Origin: Lentibacillus populi
GTDB taxonomy: Bacteria; Bacillota; Bacilli; Bacillales; Amphibacillaceae
NCBI GenBank assembly: GCA_014642895.1
Contig: BMJD01000032.1
Location: forward strand, 1-53,666
DNA length: 53,666 nt
Direction: 5' to 3'
Shown here: positions 45,769 through 53,666 of the stretch, in pieces
Position numbering within the stretch: the first letter of the stretch is position 1
Layout of the letters: the number at the start of each line of letters is the position of its first letter
Program-made: the position numbers and the translations under genes
The notes under the pieces: generated by a model
Told to the model about the DNA's origin: nothing
Database searches by the model: none
Seen by the model: the letters and a program-made list of their open reading frames with translations, nothing else

Positions 45769-47336
45769 GCTTGAACAAAAAAACTTTTGATGTCCCATTT
45801 GTGATTTTCTCCATATTAATTGCATTATTTGGAGCGATTATCGGCATGCAGCTCATTACTACACTTGGGATTACACCAAATACATCAATCATCGGGGCTC
45901 TCATTGCTATGTTAATTGCGCGTATTCCGATGCAAATGTTTTACAAATATCGGTCGTTAGAAAATCAGAATCTCGTACAGACAACAATCTCCGCCGCCAC
46001 TTTTGGTGCTGCTAATAGTTTATTAATACCAGTTGGTTTGCCTTATGTAATGGGTTTACCAGAACTAATTATTCCGATGCTTATTGGAGCTGGTGTTGCG
46101 TTACTTATCGATGTGTTTGTTCTATACAAAGTATTCGATTCAAAGCTGTTCTCCGCAAGTGAAACATGGCCATCAGGGGTTGCGACAGCAGAGGCAATAA
46201 AAGCTGGTGACCAAGGAGGGGCGAAAGCGAAATATCTAGGTCTAGGGATAGCTGGAGGCATCGTTGGGTCGCATTTTGGGATTTCCATGTCAGCCTTTGG
46301 TGTCGCTTTTATTGGAAACATTTGGGCGTTAACCATGTTTGGTGTTGGCCTGTTATTACGGGGCTATTCCATACAATTGTTTGGCGTTGACTTAAATGAA
46401 TACTATATTCCCCACGGCATGATGATTGGTGCAGGATTAGTCGGGGTATTACAATTTATATTTACCCTATGGAAATCCAAAAAAGAAGAAACAGCTAGAA
46501 ATGGGGCTGAAGATAAAAGCCAAACTCGTTCGGATCGGGATGTGAAGAATGGCTTTGGTCTTGGATATATTCTTTACGTACTTGGGGCATTGATGCTTGC
46601 CTTGATCGGTGGAATTATTGGTGACATGACTATATTACAAATGATTCTATTTGTTGTATTTGCTGCCTTTGCAGCACTTGTTAGTGAAATTATTGTAGGG
46701 ATTGCAGCGATGCATTCTGGTTGGTTTCCTGCATTTGCGGTCACATTGATTTCATTACTATTAGGAATGATGCTTGGTTTCCCTCCAGTTGCACTTGCTT
46801 TATTAGTAGGATACACCGCAGCAACTGGTCCTGCCTTTGCAGACCTAGGATTTGACTTTAAAGCAGGATTTATTTTACGGGAAGGTGAAACATCTGCCCA
46901 AGAATTATATGGACGCAGAATGCAGTTGAAAAGCTCGTTAATTGGCTTTGGCGTTGCGATTATCATGGTAGCACTTTTTGCAAATCATTTTTTCGCACAA
47001 GATTTAATTCCGCCAGTAGATAAAGTATATGCAACGACAATTGAATCCGGCTTATCCGGAAATGTGGGAATGCTTCTTTTGTTATGGGCCATCCCAGGAG
47101 CCATCATTCAATTAATTGGTGGGCCGAAACGGCAAATGGGCATCCTGCTTGCTACCGGGTTGTTAATTGTTAATCCAATAGCGGGTTGGGCGGTTATTGC
47201 AGGGATTATCATTCGTGCCGTAATCCTTAAAGTGAAGGGACCAGAGGCTGAAAATGCGATGTTCACGACAGCTGCGGGATTTATTGCAGGTGATGCGATT
47301 TATAGCTTCTTTACATCTATTTGGAAAGCAAGATAA
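45765..47336 (+). CDS. OPT/YSL-family transporter (paralogue of the 2199-3797 gene)
   Basis: The 523-residue protein has about 14 helices and the same blocks as its paralogue: QTTISAATFGAANSLLIPVG, SETWPSGVATAEAIKAGDQG, SAFGVAFIGNIWALTMFGVG, HSGWFPAFAVTLISLLLGMM and a final IAGDAIYSFFTSIWK. It starts at GTG, overlapping the racemase stop by 4 bp, so the two are coupled. It presumably imports the compound processed by the racemase, DUF917 and DUF1177 proteins. Close similarity to the transporter beside HyuA/HyuB suggests chemically related substrates for the two loci. Confidence 0.87.
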   Translation: MSLNKKTFDVPFVIFSILIALFGAIIGMQLITTLGITPNTSIIGALIAMLIARIPMQMFYKYRSLENQNLVQTTISAATFGAANSLLIPVGLPYVMGLPELIIPMLIGAGVALLIDVFVLYKVFDSKLFSASETWPSGVATAEAIKAGDQGGAKAKYLGLGIAGGIVGSHFGISMSAFGVAFIGNIWALTMFGVGLLLRGYSIQLFGVDLNEYYIPHGMMIGAGLVGVLQFIFTLWKSKKEETARNGAEDKSQTRSDRDVKNGFGLGYILYVLGALMLALIGGIIGDMTILQMILFVVFAAFAALVSEIIVGIAAMHSGWFPAFAVTLISLLLGMMLGFPPVALALLVGYTAATGPAFADLGFDFKAGFILREGETSAQELYGRRMQLKSSLIGFGVAIIMVALFANHFFAQDLIPPVDKVYATTIESGLSGNVGMLLLLWAIPGAIIQLIGGPKRQMGILLATGLLIVNPIAGWAVIAGIIIRAVILKVKGPEAENAMFTTAAGFIAGDAIYSFFTSIWKAR

Positions 47337-47351
47337 CAGGGGGAAAGCAAT

Positions 47352-48401
47352 ATGTCAAGAAGAATTCTAACCTTTGAAGATGCTAAAAAAGCGGTTTATG
47401 GTGGTTGTATTTTGGGCGGAGGCGGTGGAGGCTGGATAGAAGAGGGCCTCCAAAAGGCGGAAGCAGCTTTTATGATGGGAAGCCCGGAATTATTATCGAT
47501 TGAAGAGCTGGAGGATAAGGATTATGTCGCTTGTGTTTCCTTAGTCGGGGCTCCTTCCGTTAAAGAAGCTTATATTGATTCGAAGCAGTTGACGGAAACC
47601 GTAAAACAAATGCAAAGAGAGTTTGATAAACCGATCAAAGCATTGATGACGAATGAAAATGGAGCATCGACAACGGTAAATGGTTGGTTGCAGGCTGCCG
47701 CAACAGGTTTACCTTTCCTGGATACACCTTGTAATGGAAGAGCACATCCGACGGGTTCTATGGGTTCGATGAATTTATCAGAAGTAGAAGGTTATACATC
47801 TATCCAAACCTTTGCAGGCGGTAAAGGTGGTAAAAAGGTGAAAGGGTCAATTACCGCTTCACTTGGCCTTTCTTCCAGTGCAGTAAGATCCGTTTCCGTT
47901 CAAGCTGGAGGAATGGTTGGTGTTTGTAGAAATCCTATTGATATTGGCTACGTGAAAAGGAATGCTGCTGTCGGAGGAATTACACAGGCGATGGAATTAG
48001 GAGGCGTATTCCTTTCTATTCCAGAAGGTCCCGAACGTATTGAGGCTGTCACCTCTTATCTAAAAGGAAGGGTTATCCATTCTGGTAAGGTGAGTCATTT
48101 TGAGTTGAAGGAAACAGGTGGTTTTGATGTTGGGACTGTTGTCATTGATGATTTGGAACTAACTTTTTGGAATGAATATATGACAGTTGAGATGCATGGC
48201 GAAAGAAAAGGAACATTTCCTGATTTAATCATGACATTTGATGCGGAAACAGGAAAGCCACTTGTTAGTGCTGAGATTAAGGAAGGTATCGAAATAGCAG
48301 TTATTTCCGTCTCAAAAGAAAATTTAAAATTAAGCTCTACCATGTTTAATGAAAAGTTATTAAAAACAGTTGAACCAATTATTCAAAAGAAAATTATTTA
48401 A
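47352..48401 (+). CDS. DUF917-family protein (S-methyl-thiohydantoin desulfurase-like fold family)
   Basis: The 349-residue protein shows the DUF917 pattern: LTFEDAKKAVYGGCILGGGG with a run of six glycines near residue 22, ACVSLVGAPSVKEAY, NENGASTTVNGWLQAAATGL, DTPCNGRAHPTGSMGSM and a C-terminal beta-rich half (MTFDAETGKPLVSAEIKEG). From memory, Pfam now names this family after S-methyl-thiohydantoin desulfurase, which would fit the hydantoin theme, but most members are unstudied. It lies 15 bp after the OPT gene with a GGGGGAAAG site and before the DUF1177 gene. Confidence 0.82.
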   Translation: MSRRILTFEDAKKAVYGGCILGGGGGGWIEEGLQKAEAAFMMGSPELLSIEELEDKDYVACVSLVGAPSVKEAYIDSKQLTETVKQMQREFDKPIKALMTNENGASTTVNGWLQAAATGLPFLDTPCNGRAHPTGSMGSMNLSEVEGYTSIQTFAGGKGGKKVKGSITASLGLSSSAVRSVSVQAGGMVGVCRNPIDIGYVKRNAAVGGITQAMELGGVFLSIPEGPERIEAVTSYLKGRVIHSGKVSHFELKETGGFDVGTVVIDDLELTFWNEYMTVEMHGERKGTFPDLIMTFDAETGKPLVSAEIKEGIEIAVISVSKENLKLSSTMFNEKLLKTVEPIIQKKII

Positions 48402-48414
48402 GGGGATGCTTGGA

Positions 48415-49356
48415 ATGTCTTTAAAATATACAATGGACGTAATGGAACTTCTTGATGATATTAATGTGAATGGGCAACGTGTCGTTGATTTATTTAATGG
48501 ATTTGACCATTGTGAAGCTACTTATGAAACCGTTCGAGGAGAGGAAGGATCGACTGACTTTGTGAAAATTGTTATCAAAGGAACGAAAGGGAAGCTCTCT
48601 GGTGGTAAAGCACCTTCACTCGGAATAGTAGGTCGACTTGGAGGGTTAGGAGCTCGTCCGAATCGAATTGGTTTTGTATCGGATGGGGATGGTGCTGCTG
48701 CAGCAGTAACGACTGCGTTAAAATTGGCGAATATGTCTGTCAAAGGTGACCGCTTACCAGGGGATGTTTATATAACAACGCATATTTGTCCAACTGCCCC
48801 GACGCAGCCACACGAACCGGTTGATTTTATGGGTTCACCTGTTGATATTTTAACAATGAACAATTATGAAGTTTTCCCGGAAATGGATGCTATTATATCC
48901 ATCGATACAACGAAAGGCAATCGCGTGTTTAATCATCGTGGTATTGCTTTATCACCAACAGTAAAATCAGGATATATCCTTAAATTCTCTGATGACTTGG
49001 TACGTATCATGGAAATGTCAACAGGGGAGTTAGCCGTTACCTTCACCGTTACAACACAAGATATTACGCCATATGGCAATGATGTGTATCATATTAATAG
49101 TATTTTACAACCAGCTGTTGCAACAGACGCACCTGTCGTGGGGGTTGCTATTACAGCGCAAACTGCAGTTCCCGGATGCGGTACTGGTGCAAGTCATGAA
49201 GTAGATGTCGCTCAAGCAGCTCGATTCTGTATTGAAGTAGCAAAAGAATATACACAGGGCCAATTTGACTTTTACGATGAAGAAGAATTTAACCATCTAG
49301 AAGAATTATATGGTTCTATGAAGCATTTACAAACTTTAGGAAAAGATAAGTCATGA
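48415..49356 (+). CDS. DUF1177-family protein
   Basis: A 313-residue protein that I recognise as DUF1177 by MDVMELLDDINVNGQRVVDL near its start, GGLGARPNRIGFVSDGDGAA, THICPTAPTQPHEPVDFMGS and TAQTAVPGCGTGASHEVDVA. The histidine, aspartate and glutamate residues in these blocks resemble a metal-dependent hydrolase layout, but this is inference. The family has no firm function known to me. The start is the ATG at 48415 behind GGGG; the longer frame would overlap the preceding gene. Its stop overlaps the next start (ATGA). Confidence 0.82.
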   Translation: MSLKYTMDVMELLDDINVNGQRVVDLFNGFDHCEATYETVRGEEGSTDFVKIVIKGTKGKLSGGKAPSLGIVGRLGGLGARPNRIGFVSDGDGAAAAVTTALKLANMSVKGDRLPGDVYITTHICPTAPTQPHEPVDFMGSPVDILTMNNYEVFPEMDAIISIDTTKGNRVFNHRGIALSPTVKSGYILKFSDDLVRIMEMSTGELAVTFTVTTQDITPYGNDVYHINSILQPAVATDAPVVGVAITAQTAVPGCGTGASHEVDVAQAARFCIEVAKEYTQGQFDFYDEEEFNHLEELYGSMKHLQTLGKDKS

Positions 49357-50021
49357 ATAAAGGCATTGTAGGTATAATAACTATTGGTCAATCACCAAGG
49401 ACAAATGTAACACCTTCTATCCAGTCCATTTTGGGATCGGAAGTGGTGATTAAGGAAAGTGGTGGATTGGACGGGATTGCCGAGGAAAATATGCATGAAA
49501 TTTCTCCGAGTGATTCAGATACAACCTATATTTCCAGACTAAGAAATGGGAGGGCAGTGAAAATTGGCAAAAGCAAGCTTCTTCCTTTATTACAAAATGA
49601 ACTGTCTCAACTAGAGGAAGTAGTAGATGTTGTGATCATGTTATGTACAGGAGATTTCCCTACACTTCGAACAAACAAGCCAATTCTTTATCCTGATAGG
49701 GTGCTGAATCATACGATTAAAGCTATTATGCCGTCTGGATCGTTAGGATTGATCATCCCTCTAGAAGAACAGAGGCATTCACTTGTTCAAAAGTGGAAAG
49801 ATCAGGATTTAGAGCCGCTCGTCGAAGTCGCCTCTCCTTATGAGACAAGTGATGTAGCTGGAGCAGCCCGTTCGTTGAAGGAAAGAGGGGCAGATATAGT
49901 TGTTCTCGACTGTATGGGCTATAACGAAATGCATAAGCAAAATGCAGTAAAGGGTAGCGGGTTACCAGTTATTTTACCCCGAACGTTGATAGCTCGTATT
50001 GCCAAAGAATATGTTTCTTAA
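49353..50021 (+). CDS. AroM-family protein
   Basis: The 222-residue protein shows AroM blocks: GIITIGQSPRTNVTPSIQSI, a VVIMLCTGDFP segment with one cysteine near residue 95, and VVLDCMGYNEMHKQ with a second near 188. The two cysteines sit in symmetric positions, as in Asp/Glu racemase-type folds, so AroM may be a distant racemase or lyase. No biochemical role is established for AroM. It is coupled to DUF1177 by an ATGA overlap and ends the operon; a terminator follows. Confidence 0.82.
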   Translation: MNKGIVGIITIGQSPRTNVTPSIQSILGSEVVIKESGGLDGIAEENMHEISPSDSDTTYISRLRNGRAVKIGKSKLLPLLQNELSQLEEVVDVVIMLCTGDFPTLRTNKPILYPDRVLNHTIKAIMPSGSLGLIIPLEEQRHSLVQKWKDQDLEPLVEVASPYETSDVAGAARSLKERGADIVVLDCMGYNEMHKQNAVKGSGLPVILPRTLIARIAKEYVS

Positions 50022-50034
50022 ATACATTTGTGGT

Positions 50035-50090
50035 CAAAATGCCGATTCTTGTATTAGTGAGTTTAGTTTGTGGAATTGGCATTTTGTTTT
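50035..50090 (+). terminator. terminator of the racemase-OPT-DUF917-DUF1177-AroM operon
   Basis: A 14-bp stem (CAAAATGCCGATTC / GAATTGGCATTTTG, one wobble) with a 24-nt loop is followed by TTTT. It lies 14 bp after the AroM-like stop. Confidence 0.7.
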
Positions 50091-50323
50091 AGCAAATTGT
50101 TATGAGGACTTTTATCCTGTACCCATTATGGTTAATTCAGGCTTAGGAAATATTTCTATTACCATTTATTAAATCGGGGAGCTATCTTTGCCTTATTGAT
50201 GCATTGTTAATGCTGACGTTAACCGTCTCTTTTTAGTATGAATAGTTGCGTACGGGACTCATCGATGCATTGTTATTTGTGCTGACAGGCGTATACTTAA
50301 GAAAAAGGAAAGGAGAGCTTAAA
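50091..50323. other. leader region with a short imperfect direct repeat
   Basis: Two related stretches, near 50192 and 50254, both contain GATGCATTGTTA and would encode LIDALL-type peptides. The second runs in frame into the M29-like gene but has no ribosome site of its own. No separate gene is recognised. Confidence 0.3.
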
Positions 50324-51238
50324 ATGAAAGACTTTCAAAATATAGTTGCTAACATCATGGAAAACAACTTCTTTGTGGAAAAAACGGTAGTCATTCTTGT
50401 TCTTACAGATAAGAGTACGGAGAATTTAGCCGAAAAATTTAGAAATGCACTGGTTGCTGAAGAATGGAATGTAGATTTCCACGTGATGGATGACCGGAAA
50501 AAGTCTGGGGAAGAACCACCTGTAGAAACTGCCGAAAAGATGCTTAACTATGACCTTGTCTTTTGCTTAACCAAACATTCCTTAACACATACGGTCGCCC
50601 GTAAAAATGCTAACGCGAATGGAATTAGCGTTATTACCATGCCCGGGATAACCGAAGATATGTTTTTAAAGGGTGCGATGAGTGCAGATTATAGTGTTGT
50701 TGAAAAAGAGACAAATGAAATGACTGCAAAGTTAACACAAATGAATAACGTATCAATCTTTACTGGAGATAGGTATAAATTAAGCATTCCAATTAAGGGG
50801 AGAGATGGCGTTCCAAGTACAGGGGTATTTCGTCATAAAGCTGCTTCGGGCAATCTTCCTTCTGGAGAAGCGTTTATTGCTCCGGTAGAAGGTGGTGCGA
50901 CTGGAGAAATTGAGATCAATGGTTCCATTGCTGGAATTGGCTTAGTAGATGAGCCCGTATTGTTAACGGTTAAACAAGGTCGCTTGGTTCATGCGACAGG
51001 AGAAGTTGGAAAGCGTCTGCTGGAGTTACTGGGTGATGGCGATGGAAGGCTACTTGGGGAGCTAGGTATAGGTACAAATTATGCTGCTCGATTGACAGGA
51101 AAAATATTAGAGGATGAAAAGGCTTACAATACCGTGCATGTCGCGTTTGGTTCAAACCATACATTTGGTGGCACGATTAAAACAGACGTACATATTGATT
51201 GTGTTACAAAAAAACCAACGTTGGAGTGGAATGATTAA
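50324..51238 (+). CDS. M29-like aminopeptidase / NicX-type hydrolase
   Basis: A 304-residue protein whose C-terminal half has the thermophilic aminopeptidase (M29) pattern: GNLPSGEAFIAPVEGGATGE (first metal glutamate), GRLVHATGE, GELGIGTNYAARLTGKILED, HVAFGSNHTFGGTIKTDVHI ending in the HxD metal pair. Shortened relatives, including NicX (2,5-dihydroxypyridine 5,6-dioxygenase) and many uncharacterised amide hydrolases, share this fold. The ATG at 50324 follows AAAGGAGAG. It is separated from the AroM gene by a terminator but points the same way, and probably belongs to the same pathway, perhaps as the final amide- or ring-opening step. Confidence 0.8.
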   Translation: MKDFQNIVANIMENNFFVEKTVVILVLTDKSTENLAEKFRNALVAEEWNVDFHVMDDRKKSGEEPPVETAEKMLNYDLVFCLTKHSLTHTVARKNANANGISVITMPGITEDMFLKGAMSADYSVVEKETNEMTAKLTQMNNVSIFTGDRYKLSIPIKGRDGVPSTGVFRHKAASGNLPSGEAFIAPVEGGATGEIEINGSIAGIGLVDEPVLLTVKQGRLVHATGEVGKRLLELLGDGDGRLLGELGIGTNYAARLTGKILEDEKAYNTVHVAFGSNHTFGGTIKTDVHIDCVTKKPTLEWND

Positions 51239-51243
51239 GGAAG

Positions 51244-51456
51244 ATGTTGGATTTTGTTAAAGCTGATATAAAAAGTCCAATATTTGAGGGGTTGCCTTTT
51301 CAGGAATTGACGGATATCATGGCAATAAAGACGCCCTGGGAAAGGGTTCTTTGTTATATCCATGGGAAACGTTCAGACCAAAACTCCGGTGAAAAAGCAT
51401 CCCTGTCGAATGCGATGTGGGTCATGTCCAAAATGTTCAAGGAGAGGTATCTATAA
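51244..51456 (+). CDS. small protein of unknown function
   Basis: Seventy residues, starting 5 bp after the M29-like stop with AAGGA in front of the ATG. It has no signal peptide or membrane helix. A few features (PIFEGLPFQELTDIMAIKTP, a tryptophan pair, a basic end KMFKERYL) look like real protein rather than chance frame. I do not recognise the family. It could be a small subunit of the upstream enzyme or the truncated relic of a larger gene. A hairpin terminator follows at 51487. Confidence 0.55.
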   Translation: MLDFVKADIKSPIFEGLPFQELTDIMAIKTPWERVLCYIHGKRSDQNSGEKASLSNAMWVMSKMFKERYL

Positions 51457-51486
51457 TAATAGGTTGTAATACTTTAAGAAAAAAGT

Positions 51487-51530
51487 AAATCTGCTAGTAC
51501 TTATGAAAACTGGCAGATTTTCTGTTTATA
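51487..51530 (+). terminator. rho-independent terminator
   Basis: A 12-bp stem, AAATCTGCTAGT with ACTGGCAGATTT (one wobble), and a 10-nt loop are followed by TCTGTTT. It ends the M29-like/small-protein unit. Confidence 0.65.
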
Positions 51531-51983
51531 TAGTTTTTTTCTATACTTACTCTTTATTAGTGAGTAAGAAATGGAAGGTGCCTCCAAGGAACACCCCCTT
51601 CTAATTCGGCAATTATTCGTTATGTACTTACTGCAAATATTTACTTGCCTGGATAGATTCAGATATAACCCAAGGCGATTAGGTCTAGTGAAATCCAACC
51701 GCTTCACAAGGTATAAAGTTCACCACTTTCTCTCTCTGTGCAGAAATATCATTGGATTTTGTCCAGTTAAAATTATCAGATGAAATGCCACGCTAATATG
51801 AAAGCAAAATAATACGAGGTTTATAAAACCACTCCTAAAAACCGCATTTATTCAATCATATATGATAAAAGAAACAAAAACCAAGTTAGAAGAAAAAGAA
51901 GTCAGCTCTCTCTTATAACTCGGTTCAATTGGAATATGAAAAAATGTATCTGGATAATAACTGTTTTATAGTTCTTACAGCAT
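51531..51983. other. gap without recognised gene
   Basis: Only a small hairpin (CTTACTC / GAGTAAG, 51547-51569) is seen. Translations in all frames give no recognisable family. The right edge is the 3' end of the MFS gene. Confidence 0.3.
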
Positions 51984-53312
51984 TTACAGTTGGGTTACTT
52001 TTGCATTAAGACGGTCTATTTGCTTTTGTTTTGAACCCTTTATTGAACCAATCCATTTAACTGAAAGGGCACTAACAATACCTGCAAATACTACATAACC
52101 TACTAGCATTGTAGGGAATCCTTTATTTAGACTCAGTAAATAAGTTGCAATCATGGGTGTTAATCCGCTGGCAAATATTCCTGAAAATTGGTATACAAAC
52201 GATATACCGGTATATCTGACATGAGGATCAAACAATTCTGAGAATAATGCCGCTTCAGGCCCGTAAACTGCAGCGTAGAAAATTCCAAATGGGATAATAA
52301 TAGACAACCAGATTAATGTGTTACTAGCCCCGGATGTTGACATTAACATAAATGCTGGAATGGCTGAAAAGCCAGTGATCAGACTACCATACCAATAGGT
52401 TCGGGTTCTCCCAATTCTGTCCGAAATGTAACCAAATAGCGGAATGAAAAAGCACATAACAAATGCTGCTGTAGAAACTCCTAACAAGGCAACATTACGG
52501 GATACATCCATGTTTTGTGTGAGATAGGTAATAGAAAAGACACCCATAATGTTAAAGAAGACACCATCAATATACCTTGCCCCCATTCCTGCGAGCACAT
52601 TTTGGGTATTACCACGCCACATTTCTTTAAAAGGTATTGCGGATTCGGCATTATCATTTTTAATTTCCTGAAATTCCGGACTCTCCTCTACATTTAGCCG
52701 AATCCATAACCCTATAAAAACTAACAATGCACTTATACCAAAGGCGATCCTCCATCCCCAATTCATAAATTGCTCGGATGATAGTATGAACGACAATATT
52801 CCTACTACCCCCGAAGCAAATAAAAGTCCGATGGATAGACCGATTTGTGGCAGACTAGCATACAAACCACGTTTTGATTCGGGAGCATGTTCATAAGTCA
52901 TAAGGACAGCACCTCCCCATTCTCCTCCGACAGCAAGTCCCTGTACTAAACGCATAATTAGCAGGATGATAGGGGCTGCAATTCCTATTTTTTCATAAGG
53001 TGGCAGAAAGGCCATTAAGGTTGTACTAACTCCCATAATTGTTAAGGTTAGAACAAGCATACTTTTACGTCCAATTTTGTCTCCAAAATGCCCGAAAACG
53101 ATTCCGCCCAAAGGTCTCGCAACAAATCCCGCTGCAAAAGTTCCAAATGCAAGCATGGTAGAAATTACAGGATCACCTGTTGGGAAATATAGTTGGCTAA
53201 ATACAATACCTGCAACAACCCCGTAAAGGAAAAAATCGTACCATTCTATCGTTGATCCAATTAAGCTGGATGCTACTACACGTCTAATCATCCTTTTCTT
53301 AGCTACATTCAT
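51984..53312 (-). CDS. MFS transporter, metabolite:H+ symporter (ProP/ShiA-like)
   Basis: A 442-residue, 12-helix protein with MHS-family signatures: N-terminal RRVVASSLIGSTIEWYDFFL YG-type opening, FVARPLGGIVFGHFGDKIGR with the MFS loop-2 motif, LVQGLAVGGEWGGAVLMTYE, and FGIFYAAVYGPEAALFSELF then RYTGISFVYQ. Family members import betaine, proline, shikimate, citrate or alpha-ketoglutarate with protons. The ATG follows AAGGTGGG. It lies downstream of a thiamine-diphosphate enzyme gene on the same strand but is separated by a terminator. Substrate unknown. Confidence 0.88.
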   Translation of the reverse strand: MNVAKKRMIRRVVASSLIGSTIEWYDFFLYGVVAGIVFSQLYFPTGDPVISTMLAFGTFAAGFVARPLGGIVFGHFGDKIGRKSMLVLTLTIMGVSTTLMAFLPPYEKIGIAAPIILLIMRLVQGLAVGGEWGGAVLMTYEHAPESKRGLYASLPQIGLSIGLLFASGVVGILSFILSSEQFMNWGWRIAFGISALLVFIGLWIRLNVEESPEFQEIKNDNAESAIPFKEMWRGNTQNVLAGMGARYIDGVFFNIMGVFSITYLTQNMDVSRNVALLGVSTAAFVMCFFIPLFGYISDRIGRTRTYWYGSLITGFSAIPAFMLMSTSGASNTLIWLSIIIPFGIFYAAVYGPEAALFSELFDPHVRYTGISFVYQFSGIFASGLTPMIATYLLSLNKGFPTMLVGYVVFAGIVSALSVKWIGSIKGSKQKQIDRLNAKVTQL

Positions 53313-53382
53313 ACATTTCCCACCTTTTTAATAATTGATATCATCCGGGTAATTCTGAAACCGATTACATTAAAATTGAAAA

Positions 53383-53411
53383 CTCAAGAAGCTTGACATA
53401 AGCTTCTTGAG
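53383..53411 (-). terminator. terminator of the TPP-enzyme gene
   Basis: A perfect 12-bp stem (CTCAAGAAGCTT / AAGCTTCTTGAG) with a 5-nt loop is followed on the minus strand by TTTTCAATTTT. It lies 7 bp past the stop of the partial gene. Confidence 0.8.
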
Positions 53412-53417
53412 AGGTAC

Positions 53418-53666
53418 TTATATATTACGATAATCCAAGTGCTTGTATTTATCTAACAAGCGTATTGGCATATGCAAAGCATCTTTGCGGAATGGTGGTG
53501 CCAGCTGGGTTCCGTCCACATAGATGTTTAGTACGGCCGGTTTCCGCTGTTCCAATACTTCCTTCACCACCGGACCAATGTCTTCTGGTTTATCAATCGT
53601 ATATCCAATTGCCCCCATGGACTTTGCTACTTCTGCAAAGTCTGGACCCTCAATATTAGAACCAAC
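53418..53666 (-). CDS. thiamine-diphosphate enzyme (acetolactate synthase-like), 3' end only
   Basis: The frame is open to the right edge of the window, so 83 codons of the C-terminus are seen. GPDFAEVAKSMGAIGYTIDK, PEDIGPVVKEVLEQRKPAVL and NIYVDG are the end of the pyrophosphate-binding domain of acetolactate-synthase-type enzymes. The tail APPFRKDALHMPIRLLDKY is typical of the subgroup with sulfoacetaldehyde acetyltransferase, glyoxylate carboligase and oxalyl-CoA decarboxylase relatives. The substrate cannot be deduced without the rest of the protein. Confidence 0.8.
   Translation of the reverse strand, partial: VGSNIEGPDFAEVAKSMGAIGYTIDKPEDIGPVVKEVLEQRKPAVLNIYVDGTQLAPPFRKDALHMPIRLLDKYKHLDYRNI

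Overview
The window reads as a chromosomal segment of a low-GC, Gram-positive Bacillaceae-type bacterium, in the neighbourhood of Oceanobacillus, Virgibacillus or Lentibacillus. The reasons are AT-rich DNA, strong AGGAGG-like ribosome sites with frequent GTG and TTG starts, a PerR-like Fur protein, an ER-type SipW signal peptidase with TasA/camelysin-like secreted proteins, and a Tat-PhoD phosphatase locus. The species is an inference. I saw no tRNA, rRNA or CRISPR array.

Layout. (1) 1-2150: a decayed IS1634-like element with 15-bp ends. (2) 2199-8375, minus strand: an operon hyuA-hyuB-iclR-OPT transporter for uptake and ATP-dependent opening of a cyclic amide (hydantoin/oxoproline type). (3) 8727-9357: a chimera of a LacI-type DNA-binding helix and the C-terminal part of a GH172/DUF2961 protein, apparently a deletion scar. 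(4) 9962-16650: a peptide/nickel-type ABC importer, with a fused double ATPase divergent from two permeases that carry unusual N-terminal extensions and a lipoprotein receptor whose two sequence halves are in swapped order (circular permutation). (5) 16900-27300: a phosphate-scavenging and export island with a secreted metallophosphatase, tatC-tatA, PhoX, two TasA-like proteins with sipW, a PerR-like regulator, PhoD-tatA and a dead secreted exo/endonuclease-phosphatase gene. Two of these promoters carry four PhoP-type boxes at exact 11-bp spacing.

(6) 27470-34979: a BCCT transporter with a TetR-type regulator and an operator over the promoter, then a CocE/S15 hydrolase, an M20 amidohydrolase and a YfcC-type carrier; together they look like uptake and hydrolysis of an ester or amide. 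(7) 36732-41133: a GntR/FCD regulator divergent from an amino-acid ABC importer that encloses a lysine-6-dehydrogenase-like enzyme. (8) 41683-51456: a PucR-type regulator cleanly interrupted by an IS1380-family element (16-bp perfect terminal repeats, 5-bp target duplication, reading frame restored on excision), followed by an operon of Asp/Glu/hydantoin racemase, OPT transporter, DUF917, DUF1177 and AroM-like proteins, then an M29-like aminopeptidase/NicX-type protein. This is the best candidate for an uncharacterised catabolic pathway. (9) 51984-53666, minus strand: an MFS metabolite:H+ symporter and the 3' end of a thiamine-diphosphate enzyme.

Common themes are import and breakdown of amide-type nitrogen compounds (two OPT paralogues of one subfamily, each beside hydantoin-like enzymes) and extracellular phosphate recovery through Tat. 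Several genes are visibly decaying (IS1634 transposase, the LacI/GH172 chimera, an SDR tail, the nuclease gene, pucR). All functions are read from protein sequence by eye; no database search was possible.
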